This document shows, piece by piece, positions 46,820 through 60,273 of a stretch of DNA of 64,000 bases (position 1 is the first letter of the stretch; the number at the start of each line of letters is the position of its first letter). The notes beneath the pieces were generated by a model. The model saw only the letters and a program-made list of their open reading frames with translations. It had not been told where the DNA came from and ran no database searches. The translations under genes and the position numbers were made by a program. The stretch lies in the NCBI GenBank assembly GCA_032622095.1, contig CP136065.1, positions 55,857,949 to 55,921,948 on the forward strand, in the 5' to 3' direction. This DNA comes from Siphonodentalium dalli. Lineage: Eukaryota; Mollusca; Scaphopoda; Gadilida; Siphonodentaliidae.

Positions 46820-48180
46820 AGTTCACTGTACAATGGGAGCAGCAACGAAAGCTTCGCTGATCAGACACACGAATAACTAACTAACGGCAACAAAGATAAG
46901 ACATTCCGACTGAATCGCAGACACCGTAACACGGAGCGTACCGTATCAGCCAGCTATTCCAGTCTGGCACGAGAAACTATGGGACCCCCCGGAGACTCCC
47001 GATGATCAGTGATATATTTTAGTCAATGAGAGTTTTAAATTCGTGCAACAAGTGTGGGTTCTTGAATGACCGAAAAGTAATCCATGATACAATAAATCTA
47101 TGTGTAATAAAGTATTTCTTTGCGTGAGTATGTCCTTATGTAGCCACGTTATGCACTGTCCTCTGGCTGTCGTGCACAGGTTATTTTTGATAGTACCTCT
47201 GGGTAGACGTTGTAGAGGTCGTTAAGCACGGTCTGCGCCTCGATCATACCACATCTGAGACGTCTGTGTTGGACAGACTCAATGTTTTAGTCTCAGTATT
47301 ATTTCGCGATAGTTCAATTTGTTTAGCTGTGGGACCAGCTATATTACACTGTGCTGTATTCTCTCTAGAGTTACAAACTGATTGATACATTCATATTGTT
47401 GTTGTAACTGGGGGTCTGGAATAATGAAGACTAAAGCTGCTTTCACATACGTCCGGTTATACACCCTTAAAGACATAGTATGGACTTGTTCGGGTGCGTG
47501 AAACTGATCAGTTAGTTCTCATGTGCTATGCCAACTGTTGGAATGTAGCAATCGACTAACATCGCCGAAATCTCAAAGAAATGGACCCTACCACCCAATA
47601 GATATTATCGTTTGAACTACATGTATACGCATAATTGTAAATATTTACATCTCGATTCGGGACGCAACAATCAGTGATAAACTAACGGAAATGATTTCGT
47701 TGTCGGGAGTCATTGCATTTAATTAATATAAAAGAATTATGGTGTGTCTACTGTAAATTTGGATTAATATTCTTAATAATAACAACGTTGAGCGAGATTA
47801 TTCAACAATTTCTATTTGAACACCCAACCGGAGCGTTTCACATCACTTTAAGTGTTCACAATGGAGAGCCGACACGAAAGCTACGTTGATCAAACGCCTA
47901 ATAACAGCCGCGGTAACAAAGATCAGACTTGGCAGGCAAACCGACTGAATGTTTAAAAGATGACCATTATTACGACCTTGACGAATTATTAACTATACAG
48001 TCAGTTTATTTTGGCAGCCAACCCGGATCCGATAAATCGTACCTAGACGCACTATATCTTAGACAGCGTAACGCGGAGCTTACCCACCAGCTTTACCCGT
48101 GATGTGAGTTTGATTGTCTGGGGCGAGAAGCGACGGGACCCCACGGGACCACCGAGAATTAGTGATATGGGCTCGGTATG
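46820..48180. repeat. Direct duplication flanking an F3 element
   Basis: 46840-47015 and 47862-48170 share CACGAAAGCTACGTTGATCA-like, GGTAACAAAGATNAGAC, CCGACTGAATG, ACGCGGAGC, GGGACCCC and ATTAGTGATAT in order. The F3 element at 47467-47851 sits between the copies. Confidence 0.6.
47467..47851. mobile_element. F3 TTAA element, 385 bp, copy 3 (reverse)
   Basis: Reads TTAAAGACATAGTATGGACT at the left and GCGTTTCACATCACTTTAA at the right, the reverse complement of the 42-kb copy. TTAA at both ends. Confidence 0.85.
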
Positions 48181-49553
48181 GGTTTCCAGGAGTAGTGACT
48201 CAACAAGTGGTTGTGTGATAATGACGAGGCTAAGGCAAAAACATAATATCACTCTACGAAAAATAATATAAACCCATAATCCAGTTATTTCATGGTAAAC
48301 AACAGTTTTTTGCTCTAACCCGTTTAGCGCGACAGCGTATTCCTTTGATTCACGCGTCTTTGAATAGAGCTGTGTTTTTGGCCGACGTCCAGGGTACTTG
48401 TAGTAACATATCGTGAACTTTGGGATATAAGCAAGCAAGATTACTGTGCATAAGTATCAATTGTACATCAAATATGTAACATGAACCCATTGGGGATCAC
48501 ACTGGTAATTTATAGCGAGCGGCGTTGAAATGATGTCTATATACACTTGCTGGATCGAAACAGTACATGTGTCTTTACGGAGCCATAATCTCATTTTATA
48601 GGTACCGGATACCTTGGTCGGAAGAACGCTATGACTGCTACGCAAAATTGCTAAAAAATAAACATCGGGTGGATTTATAAAAATATATGAAAATTGTTCC
48701 ACCATACACAGATTCTGCGGAGAAGGCGCAAACATCCCGGGGGTCCAGCCACCCTTGCTGTCATCTGAAGCTTGCGCAAACGCATAATTTACATTGGGGA
48801 AGATCCCTTCTGTGCTTTCGCCACTCCTTACAATATGTAGGGACGGAAAGCATGGCACATGCAGGGGCTCCATGCATTCGTTGACCGAAGGCTGTCCAGA
48901 TGCATGTATTTACATTTGGGATGGGGTGCTCTGTTGGTGCTTGTGCCATAATGACCTTCGGTGCTTACGCCAGCCATGGATAATTAAACTGCTATTCTTC
49001 GCCCGCATAATTTTAGATAGCCACAATCACGTACAATCGACCGCGTCCCATTTAATATATAAATATGTTAAGCCCCCTCCTAACATCGTATATAAAAAAA
49101 ACTTCACTTTTCCCCTATAGATGTACGTCTCTGCTGAATGAGCGCGCTTCCATGGCCACCTAGTACGTAAACTGTAAGTTTTAGATGGCTTACTAGACTC
49201 CGATAATGGGTTATCCATGGCGAGAACCTATGCGGGGTGTGGTGAATCGCTCAAAGAACTATTGAGACTTCAACGTGATGATTAAATGAGCATTCCTCCA
49301 TATGCTTAGCATGGTGCAATTCGCTGGTAATGGTGCGAAGTAATACAGACAGTTTTTCTGTGTCATCTTAAGTCGCTTCGTTATAAATGAATCACAACTG
49401 TACATGTATATACAGGTGGGATATAACGTTGCATCTCGGTATAAGGAATTATCAAGATCGAGAACCTACGTGATAATTTGCTCGAAAATTGCGGCAAGAT
49501 ATCACGCCAAAAAAAGCTCATTTCTCTCCATATTATCCAAAGATATCAGCAAG
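48181..49553. other. Intronic, no exon recognised
   Basis: Minus frames of 128 and 138 codons (48052-48438, 48457-48873) show no recognisable domain. Between 48780 and 48930 the words ATTTACATTKGGGRWG and CTYTGT recur, suggesting a small old duplication. Confidence 0.35.
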
Positions 49554-50017
49554 TTAAAGGTACTCAATCCGAATTAACGGTCGCAAATTACTATTTCCTT
49601 GGCTTCGGGGGTAAACAATATTTTATTCGAGTCGAGGAACCCACCAATCAAAGCTCAGAGTGATCAGATATCGATGATTGAAATCTATTTTTTTTTCACC
49701 ACCGTTAATTTTAAGTGGCCCAGTAAACAGTCGACGAGAAGACTTTCTTTGACCAAATTGCGGATGAAGATGGATACATGTAGCTCTAAAATCAAGTGGC
49801 TTTTTTGTGTCAGATATTTGACAAACCGGCAAAATTTCGCTGAACAAAATGTTGCTAAATAACAGGTTTTGGGCAATGTTATACTATAGTTGACTGTAAT
49901 TAGCATTATTTTTGGGCAATTACTCGATTCTGATAACTGAAGCGGAATTTAAAAAAAAATTGTTGATGTTAGAATCTGATGATGTGGGGACCATCGAATC
50001 GGATTGGGTACCTTTAA
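49554..50017. mobile_element. F5 TTAA element, 464 bp
   Basis: Ends TTAAAGGTACTCAATCCGAA and ATCGGATTGGGTACCTTTAA form about 20-bp inverted repeats with TTAA at both borders. Most of it is present, inverted and truncated, at 6635-6965. Overlapping frames inside are not genes. Confidence 0.85.
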
Positions 50018-52142
50018 TAATTAGTCTATACCCCATTCGCTATCATTTTTGGCTGAGTTATATATAGATAAATAAACGATGTACATGAACTACGATGTGA
50101 CAATGAAAAAACAAAATGCAAATCCAGACGACACAGGATTCCAATGCATGCACTTGAAGGTAATGTTCAGACAAAAATGTTAGCAATCTGCAGAGAGTGA
50201 CTCTTTCAGTGTGAACGTTTGCGGTCAAGAACATGTCTAGAGCAAATAATATCTATAAGTCGGGTGGTATGATAAGTGGGAACACGTGGACATAACATAA
50301 TCGGGTATAATAACTATACAAATTAATATAACTGACCATTTCATTACGACAGGAGCCAATCTAAGAAAGTTTATTCATTCTAATACAGTAGCTCCGTAAA
50401 ATGCAGGGACAACTGAGAAGTGGGAATGTTGCCACTCCAATGGAGCACGGGTGAGCATAATTTGCAATTTTGTGCTCAAAATTATCGCATGAAATAAGCT
50501 GACATGTAATACAAGTACAGAAAGAGTCTTATATACTTGAAAGAAATGTTCAGATAATAAGTTCAACAAATGAAGTTTATTATCTGAACATTTCCTATAT
50601 GAATAACTACTCGTCAATGAGTATTTAGTATAGAACGGGTTAAAATGTTGTATTTTTGGTATTTATGCTTTTGCATGTGATTTAAAATGTTTCCCTTTTT
50701 AAAATAACTAAGCCATTATCTTTGTGTTCTTTCGGTGCCTAACCGACCTTCCTCTAAGTGAGTTACTCGTCAGCGAGTGTTTAGCACCATATGGTTAAAG
50801 TCATGTTCGGGTCGTAGGGTATGTCAGACTATGTCTGGTGGTATTTGTGGAAGCACAACACTAACAAAGACTGGCACGCGTGGCAAATATTATGCACAAT
50901 GATTACAACGCAATTCATCTCTCCCCAATTGAATGTAAGGGGGGATCTTATAGGTTCCACAAAGAAGTGATCTCAAACTGCAAATTTGAAGTAGTCAGCT
51001 ATATGTTGTCCAATAGGAAATTAGTTCGTTATCTTCTGTCATTTGGAGGGCACACACGGGCAACCTACTCCAGTAGCACAATGCAGGATGGAATATATTT
51101 CTCTGGAATTGACAATTTTAGAATAAGTTACATATAAGCATTCTGGTGCATGCATGTGATTTGCGTCATTCCAGGACATACTATTTCCATACGAAATAAG
51201 CCCATATTGGCATTATTTAATCTACATTTTTTACATCGACACAACTTGTCAGATTCACTCTTTACAGTGTGTTTTCACTGCGCCCGCACCATTCTTCTGC
51301 ATAACGGATATAAGCTCGTGGGCTTATTTCAGAATCAAATTCAGTCCAATCAGAACCTATGTGAATATTTAGGTCCAGTATGAGCCTATTTGTACGATGA
51401 TATGTTGTGCACTGATAAGCTAATGTAAAACAATGAGAGACGCGTCAATTTGCACTAAGAGGCCACGATTCGCCGTCTATTAGAAGGATCACATAAAATG
51501 TTCTCATTTCGCAAGTCCTTATTTGATTTTTTTTTTAAAGTCGTTCGCTTCATATCACGATGAAAATAAAGAGCGTTATGTCAGCCATTCTGAACTCCAT
51601 GCCTGTGTCGGGGTCGAAAATGGATTACAAAGCAGGTCTTTGATAACAAATTCCACAGTGTATAGATGTGTTTTTCTGTTCGTTATTTAGCTTTCAGGAA
51701 GTTTCAGTCGGCGCGCAGGCACTGCTCAAATTTATAATTTATCTGAAATGTGCACGGAGCTCGAATTTCATTTTAATTATAACTCTATAATGTGGCGCTC
51801 GCTCGATGTGTGACCCTGGCTATATTGATATGAATAATACGTATCGTGAATACGTATCAAGTGAACCAGAAAGGTATATATTCTTATCATTGGCTCCATA
51901 TCTGATATTGATATGTCCAGGTCTGCCGCAATATAAATTAAGTTGTGAAACAATATAAAATATATTCGCACAAATAACAGCTACACTATAGAAATTGTGT
52001 ATATAGATTGGCAATCTGTACTTAGCTGCAATAAACGGGCCCAAGTCCGATAAAGGGATCGCCGACTATTTTAATATCCCAGACATGATATTTAATGCAT
52101 AGCCATGAACCAACACGAAAGATTAATCCTCGAATTCTAACA
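50018..52142. other. Intronic, minor repeats only
   Basis: Contains a hairpin at 50546-50598 (GAAATGTTCAGATAATAAGT with its complement) related to 44.8 kb, followed by TACTCGTCAATGAGTATTTA, a word echoed near 50765, 54610 and 56160. 51240-51335 is similar to 58815-58920 (GTGTTTTCACTSYGSCCGC, GGCTTATTTCAGAATCAAAT). Confidence 0.5.
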
Positions 52143-53160
52143 GATCAAAGCCGTCAATTGGCGTAGCTGAGAGGTCTCGTCTCACACAGATTGACACTTC
52201 GCCCGATAGATATTGTTGTTCCCCTGTATGTTCTTCTCCCCATACGAACTTACAATCTTTAAAGCTTAATATAATCTAATTGCAAATTAGGGTTTATCGT
52301 GGCATCAATGCCCAATAAAATCTATGTACAGTTCATATAACACCCTTTCATGGCCGTATTTACGAGACGCCTGCATGATCATCATATATATATATATATA
52401 TATATTCCGGAATTGGGTGATCGTAGGCTTTTCAAACTAGTTGGTGCCTTGGCGATCATACATGACATGCATGTCATAAATAGTAGACATGGTAATTCAC
52501 AACTAAATGCCCAGCTGATATAATCCATCGCATAGCAGTTACGGTCGCAAAATTATCCGCCAAAAGTTGTATAAATTTGAACGGACATCTGCGGACATGA
52601 CATATTTGCATCTCCAATTAGGAATACGATGAATCGATGAATAGACAAAATGTCGATCAACAGTCTACAGGCTTTGTATTGTCTGAACACTTGCAAAAGT
52701 CATAAAAAAAATTCCCAGCTGTGTCTAGCCCCCCCCCCCCCCACCCACTAACAGAAACGCTCTTTATGTTTGCCATATCAGGAACATACTAACATAAACG
52801 CTCTTTATTGAAACAGTTCAAAGTCGTCAATCAGCGTTGTAGAGAGATCTCGCATCACAGAATGACACTTCGTCGGATATATATGGTCTTCAAAGCTATA
52901 AAGTTATTTCTAATTAGGGTTCATCATGGCATCAACGCCAAATAAAATATATATGTACAGTTCAGATAACACCCTTTCATGGCCATATTTACAATGCGTC
53001 AGCGCATATACTCTGATTTTTGGTTTGGGTGATCGAATGTTTTTCAAACATGTTTTGCATTAGTGGTCCTATACTCCTATTGCACAAATAACATTCGACA
53101 ATGCATACCAATACGTAAATATAATCCTCCAGAGATAATGGTTGTCAAATTGTCCGCCAC
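52143..53160. repeat. Direct duplication, ~350-420-bp units
   Basis: 52143-52560 and 52818-53160 share AGTCGTCAATCAGCGTWG, TGACACTTCG, AATTAGGGTTYATCRTGGCA, ACACCCTTTCATGGCC, GGGTGATCG and AAATTRTCCGCC in order. A (TA)n tract (about 52384-52405) lies in the first copy and a poly-C tract (52729-52742) lies between. Confidence 0.8.
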
Positions 53161-53224
53161 ATTATTACGCAAAGAAACTTCCACCAATGTTTGACGCTTG
53201 GTATCTGTTAGTATATATACTGTG

Positions 53225-53622
53225 TTAACCCTTTACCCAACAAAACGGCAAAAAACGCCCAAAACCGGCCAAATAAAGCTTCAACAGCCTAAAATATCTT
53301 CGGTCTGTCTCAATAGAACCATACAAATATGGATATCATTGGAACCGGCTCATTGTGATAGTTACAGTTATGCCCTGTGCCAATGCATTCTCTTATATAT
53401 GCGAGTCGACCATAGGTCGCCTCGCATATATAAGAGAATGCATTGGCCTATAAAAAAAAAATTAACACTTTTTACCATTTTTTCTTACATTCTTTAACAA
53501 TTTTATAATTTTTAATGTGTTAAGCCAATGCATTCTCTTATATATGCGAGGCGACCTATGGTCGACTCGCATATATAAGAGAATGCATTGGCACAGGGCC
53601 ATTCTGTTGGGTAAAGGGTTAA
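53225..53622. mobile_element. F1 TTAA element, 398 bp, copy D
   Basis: TTAACCCTTTACCCAACAAA ... TTCTGTTGGGTAAAGGGTTAA-type end; two palindromes as in copy A. Inserted in FGF intron 2. Confidence 0.9.
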
Positions 53623-56600
53623 AGATGTATTGAGGGCGTAAGACTATTTATGGCGCAAACACATATATTGCTTTTGTTTAGATTAATTTGTCGACAATAA
53701 AATGTTTTGGGTCAAACGTTTCGCCTGTTTCATGGAAAAGGGCTATTTTGTAATTGTGAAAGAAAAGACAATGCTTGTTCAAATGATTATTGTATTTACT
53801 GCACGCTGAATTTGTCCCATTTCTTTGTACATGTATACCGTAATAATCAAAGTGTGTGGTCGTCCTCGTGACTTGCTTCCTTGTGCAAAACGTGTGTTAA
53901 ACTTTAGAACGGAATACAGACCACAACACATAACGAGTCTTTCTAACCACATGATGTTGTGCATGCCTGTATGTCGAAAGATACATTAATGACACCATTA
54001 ACTCCCATTCAAATGATCGATGTGATTTTTCAGGGGTTGGTCTAATATGGAGTTCTCACGTTTGTAAATTTGAGAGGAAACGAGCATTGTTTAAGCAAGT
54101 GGACATTTTTACGTGCTTTGTTTGCCTCGTTAAGGTAATTAGTACATTCTGATTGATGAAACACCCCAAGGCGTGATACGCAATCATGATGCAGATGGTT
54201 GCGAATATTTGAACATGGCAGTCGTTTGTCAGATATTCGTTTAATGGATACCTGATAAGATCATAACAAATCGACATGATGGTCAGATTGTCACGATAAG
54301 TGTCGCGATGACCTGAGAGTCCATCGTCAGAATATTTGAACGCGCAAAGCACGGATGCATAACCAGGTAGCCTTGGTCCTTTTAAGTGGTTGATTCAACA
54401 TCATTCAAATAAAACACAGAATACATCACGAAATAGACCGAGGCCCCAGGGCCGAAATCTCTGTTACTTTAAAGCTGTGGTAACTCTTCGATGCCACTGC
54501 CCCTCATGTGTGCAATGAACGTCAATGCATATTCATTCCTCTGTTAGTTTTTTTTTAGCCCATGTGATATATACGGGTAATGCAATGTTAAATAATGCAT
54601 TATCCAATAAGTTATTCATTCACGAGTAAGCATTTAATAGAAATACAGACAATTATCTTCAAATAAACTGCTATTTTACACCAAAAAAAAATACAGACAC
54701 TTTGATATACAAACTAAAATACCGAAATACAAGATTTCCAGACTCACAAAACAAAATATTACATTTTGGACCACCAGAAATATATCAAGGTGGTGAATAA
54801 CTGATGTAGACAACGAGGCAAGAGAAGGCCATAGATGGGGTCAGAACACACACCAGAGTGGTTGCAAATTAGCTCTTCAATTAGAACACACTCTACGTCT
54901 GTATTCGAAAATCTGCCAAGCAGATGTAGGCATTAGTTGAACCTTCGCTATCTTATAACATAAAATATCAAACATCGGAAATTAAATGGGCCAATGACTT
55001 TATCGGGTTAGGAACAGTATAGGAGCCGTTTATTTGATCTTAGGACCCATGCTGGTATAATTTCATGGCGTTTATTTTAAATGCTAGGTATTCCTACTTC
55101 GCCCGTGGCGACCCAAAGAACAAATTAACTCTGTCTAATATGCCTGAATCATCAGTTTAGAAGAGTTTAAATTTTGCCATGAAATGACAATAATACAGTG
55201 CGGTGCAATGTGGTTGATTGTACTCCAACGACTGAAATTCGATCCCATTATACCGAGTGGAATATTATGTAGAGAGGCCCCGTAGATGCAAGCCCTGCAG
55301 GGTGCGTTGGTTTGATTTTTGGTGCAGCTTGTTCACGCTTCCGTGTAATCGCTGTTTGTTGGGTAGAATTTCTCGTCTGGGTCAACTCCGTCCGTCTAAT
55401 AAGGACATGTATCACTCCGGGGGGCTAAAACACTGAAAGCAAGGGCCACAACTGTCAGAAGGGCTCTTTTTGGAATATGTATTATGCATTGATACATGCA
55501 TCAGTTTATAGCAAAGAGTTGTAGCCCCTGCCTCGCTGCCATTGTAACATTTGATGATCGCATAAAAGTGGGCCATGCACAAACTCTGGGTCTCTCAGAA
55601 ATGTGGGGTCTGTTACAGTTACACCTGGCCGTCGGCTGATTTTTTAATATTTTAATAGACACGAAACCTCCCCCAGCCCACCCCAATAAACAAATTCGCT
55701 AACGAGAATGCATCTATTACGGATAAACTAATATTCTATCATCGAGTTATTGTGCTAGATGCTGCATGGGCGGCGAAGATTTGTTCTTCGTTGTACTCTT
55801 GGCGCAGAAAATTTCGCTTCTAATAGTTCTAAGACAAGAATAAGCGCGAAGCACATATAACTACCTCAATATCAAGGAAACCACAGAACTCTAAATTAGC
55901 CATTTGCACGGTATGCTGGATCAACATGCAGTCGTACTGTCTTCACAGGTTGTAGCTTATATTAAGTTATTAACCCTATATTTGCTAAACATTTCACCCA
56001 TGAGTAAAAAACAGTACACAGTATACATGCGTATAAGCAGAGAACAAGCTGAGGAATATAGATACTACAAGTGCAGAATGATTCCTATTATTTGGTGTGA
56101 AGTATTGAGATATCAATAAACGCCCGTACTTATTATCTCAACATTTCCTAAGGAAACTACCCGTCAATGAGTATATAGTAAAGAAAGGCTTGTGGAAAGG
56201 TCTTGTTAATCCACACAATTGCCTTGAAAATTGATATTTTCTGCTTAAGTTTATATAAAAGCATCAATGTGTTTTATATGAATGTACATGCATAGAGCAC
56301 ATAAAACACCATGGGGTGATCGTGCTTGCATGTACATGTCCCAGATTAAGGATGTACCTCTGTGCTGACCAGTAATGCGTCCTGATTCATTCAAAATTTA
56401 AATGGGCATGACTACGTACATTCTATGCGGGACAGGTAACATCGAAACGTTTAGGTGTAAGGAATATAACTAAATTTCCGTCATTTCATGAAATAACTGA
56501 CCCCCACAGTCAATTCACGAAATGACTGATATTTTAGTCATTTCACAATCTGACTGTAACATATACATGTACACCATCAAGATTTCCAACCGAAATATGG

Positions 56601-56698
56601 TATTTTGTTCTTTCAGTTTGAACTGGCACTAAAGGTGACACGTAACCTGGACCGAAAGACCAGCCAATGCGCCAAGGATTATATAGCAAACTATATGT
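53623..56698. other. Intronic, no exon recognised
   Basis: Short frames only. An AACATTTCCTAAGGAAACTA / CGTCAATGAGTATATAGTA remnant at 56145-56190 belongs with the 44.8 and 50.5 kb hairpin family. Confidence 0.35.
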
Positions 56699-57046
56699 AA
56701 TCGGGGTTCACGATTAGATGGCTAGTGGCATCTAATCGCGAGCACAGGTTGAATATCAGAATGTTGGATATCATATAATCCCATAATAATTATGTCAAAT
56801 ATAGCGAATTATCGAAATATGAAATACAACGAAAAAGCGAAATCGGAAAATACAGCAAAATAGAGCGAAAAAGGACAATACAGCGAAATATAGAAATAGG
56901 AAATTATTTTTGTAAACGAAATAACGGAGATATTTGAAGAAGTGTTTTTGACGAAATAACGGTCATATTTGAAGAAGTGTTTTAAAGAGCGTGCCTCCCG
57001 TGGTCGCGATGATATGCCAATAGCCATCTAATCGTGAACCCCGATT
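56699..57046. mobile_element. MITE with perfect 26-bp terminal inverted repeats
   Basis: Left end AATCGGGGTTCACGATTAGA + TGGCTA; right end is its exact complement, TAGCCATCTAATCGTGAACC + CCGATT. Length 348 bp. The interior repeats GCGAAATA and ACGAAATAACGG words. No clear target duplication. Confidence 0.88.
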
Positions 57047-60000
57047 GACTATCTTTTGGTAGTCAAACGTGTGCGTATTAGGTGGAAAGACTGCGTTATT
57101 GCCAGGAATCGAACCGGGAAATAAGATTGGTTTTCTGTCTCATCTGCAGCCGATTGACATGTTTATGCTTTATCAACATTGAGCAATTACGTCTTAAATA
57201 TGCATATTGAACCCATATAGTTTGGCCTGCTGTTTGACACTTAGTGACCAACTATCTAAATTGCGATGTATCACTGTTTAAATTAAGTGTCAAACGTTTA
57301 ATTACTGATCGAATGTGATCAATTAAATGGCATTCACAAGGTATGTCAACACCGCATGTGGTCATTGTACAACACAGACTAATATATAGGGTCATGGTAT
57401 TCAGAGTTCAAAGGTTACACAATCTGCAGCTTCAGGCCATATACGAGATACAAGCAGAGACATATGGTGGTCTGTTCCAATGCACAGTCATGGGAAAGAA
57501 CTTTCCAAATGATAATGGAGTGGCCTACATACACGATCAGAACAAATGGTTCAGGTTAAAAATTGAGGATTTAAAAAATATATAGAGAAAAATACTAGGT
57601 ATTTTTTTTATGAAGACGAGCATATAGTGGTTATATTAGTTTATATATACTAGCCGATGATACCCGAATTGTGGCAAAATACTCATTAGAAAATTTTGTA
57701 AAATTTTCCATTTTAATAATTCTTCGATTGGGAACTTTAATAAGAATGATTCCTCTCCGTGTACATATTTTTCCTACATATATTTTGAGATGCCCAAATC
57801 TTAACATCAAAAAGCTTCTGAAATGAAACTCTTTTGAAAGGAATCTTTCAAAATCAATTCGGTTTTTAAAACACCATGCCCAGTTGTTCAATGTCTAGAC
57901 GCCTGTCCGCTTTGTTCCATTTTCATTATTTTGAGCGTGGGTGTAATGGCGGCATGTAATCTTTTCACACAAAGTATTCGAGCCAAACCCATGTTTAACC
58001 TTGAAGTGGATGTTCTGTTCGCTTACGTAGGCACCCAATTACCATTCTTTCTTATTAACAAGATAATGGTGTGGATAATCTGTGAATATTATACCACGAT
58101 AAGGGGATTACTCAAATACACACGTTACAAACGCCCTGATTGCTTTTCTTCACCGTGACAATCTAGCTTGAGATATCGCTATATAAGATCGATGAAGGGT
58201 ATACAAGATTAATTAAACGGCACCGTTTAGTGGTTTGAAGCATAAATTCATAAAGGCGACTATAAACATTATACAATAATGTGGTCGCATGTACGTTATA
58301 AGAAGGAAACATCTTGCCAAGAAGGAATGTTACACCAATGCACAAATGTTTTGAGCACGTTGAGTTATGGGATTCCGATAGAGTGAGCAATTCGGTATTT
58401 GAAACAAATGATAGTTAATTTATGGTTACGATAAGTGTTATGACTGCATATATAATATTAATCCGAACCTCGAACTTAATCCCGGTACAAACATACATAA
58501 ATTAAACACCACGAGATGTTTAACACCTTCCTCTGCCAAGAGATACAACCTTATTCAATCAAATGTGCTATATGCACAACGAAATATGTATGCTTTAGTA
58601 TAATATATGTGCCATGAAACACGGCCATATCAAATTAATATTTATTATCTACAACCGGTAGAACTTGTTTTGGGTAGATAATCTGCTTAAAATTGCTTCA
58701 TTTTGAGTCGATAATATGCTGAAAATGAGAATAATTTTAGTCACATTATCTACTCATAATGAAGCAATTCTAAGCAGATTATGTGCGGAAAATGACACAA
58801 ATTAGCCAACTCGCGAGTTTTCAGGTGTACGCTCTTTAACAGGTGTTTTCACTCTGGCCCGCCATAATACGAAATAACGGATAAGAGTCTATTACCTGCT
58901 TATTTCAGAATCAAATAATCACATTATGTACCTATTATGTGTACATATTATGTACCTGTCATGTATTATGTGCGTAATTGCGCGAGGATATGTTGGACTA
59001 GCAGAACCGAAAAGAACATGTCTGGATAACAAATTCAATTCAAAATATTCTTGCCAATCAAGGTTGACAACTGGTCCACCATACAATACAAGAACCAATA
59101 GCGGTGGCGTTGTGTATAGATACATATTTCTAATTGACGAATTGAAAAAAAATATATAAAATACAAGTGACATCTTAGATCTTATGGTCATATTGCCGTC
59201 TATCTCTAATTCCCTTTCGGGAAAATGATTCGGGCACAGGTACTATATTTCGCTTCTAAGTATTCAGTCAAGAGTATATATATAAAGCATGCAGGCAATA
59301 TATATCAATAGTTTCGTTACCATGCTGAACCAATCGATACCAGATTATACCGTGGGGTTGGCTGTGAACATAGACGACGTTGAATTGAGAGGCATACAGA
59401 CTTGATCCCGGATTTCATCACTGAATCACGACAGTTTTGCTGTTCCCCAAATGTACGGTAATTCAAGACGTGAAAATTCACGGTTTTTTTGCGCAGTGCA
59501 ACAAGACCTGAACATATATCTCGTGATATTGCCTGCGGCCCGGATAGTTGTCCCATGGGTGATGTTGACAGGCTGGTTACTTTCCATGACACCGGGATCC
59601 AACATCCACGATAGCACAGATCATATGATCAAGAAACAACAGGGGTCCTAACACTGATCACGTGATATCTTCTATGGCCAGGACACATATTGACCTCGGG
59701 GTTATGACGTTTGGTCGTTTATTTATACTTACGCACGATTACTACGATTCTCTCTAATTAGATTACAAGTGTTTATTTGCTATCAATAAATTTGCTTGAC
59801 TTCACAATTAAATCAATACGAAGAAGTGCCCATCTGCCCGGGGCCTGACTAGACACCTCAGTGGCAGTGAATCAACATTGCTAAGTTTGCCACCAGACAC
59901 AGCGTGCCATCTTTGGCCCTAGCGGGTCCAGTGCGCGGTATATGCAAGGCGTCGGAGAATTTAGTTGTCCAAAAAGTAGTCCATTTCACAGAATAGCGTG

Positions 60001-60148
60001 CTAATCATTTGGCTAATGTTCGGCTTCCGTGCCATACATACAGAACAATCTATGTGAGTCTAATGTGAATGACACTCTTATGCCATTTGGGGAGGGCAAT
60101 ATTTTGTACTCATATATACTCTATATAGAGTGACATTCTTGCACCCTA
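57047..60148. other. Intronic, minor features only
   Basis: A perfect B-box on the minus strand (plus GGAATCGAACC near 57103-57113) lacks a foldable tRNA. At 58660-58800 TTTATTATCTAC / GTAGATAATCTGCTTAAAAT-type inverted words form a weak hairpin. No exon recognised. Confidence 0.35.
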
Positions 60149-60273
60149 CCAACCACAGACAACGAACCGCATTACGTCGGTATAGATATATCTATTCGGT
60201 ATAGATATATCTATACCGACGTAATGCGGTTCGTATATCTATACCGACGTAATGCGGTTCGTTGTCTGTGGTC
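60149..60273. repeat. Nested palindrome with duplicated arm
   Basis: CCACAGACAACGAACCGCAT + TACGTCGGTATAGATATA occurs once forward, then its complement TACCGACGTAATGCGGTTCG occurs twice in a row, with the outer GTTGTCTGTGG completing the outer palindrome. TATAGATATATCTAT forms the centre. Confidence 0.9.

Noticed and set aside
48457-48873. 138-codon minus frame
   Set aside because: No family resemblance; overlaps plus frames of similar length and an old local duplication.
57085-57180. Minus-strand tRNA candidate with perfect B box
   Set aside because: The 3' acceptor strand finds no 5' partner and no clear A box is present.
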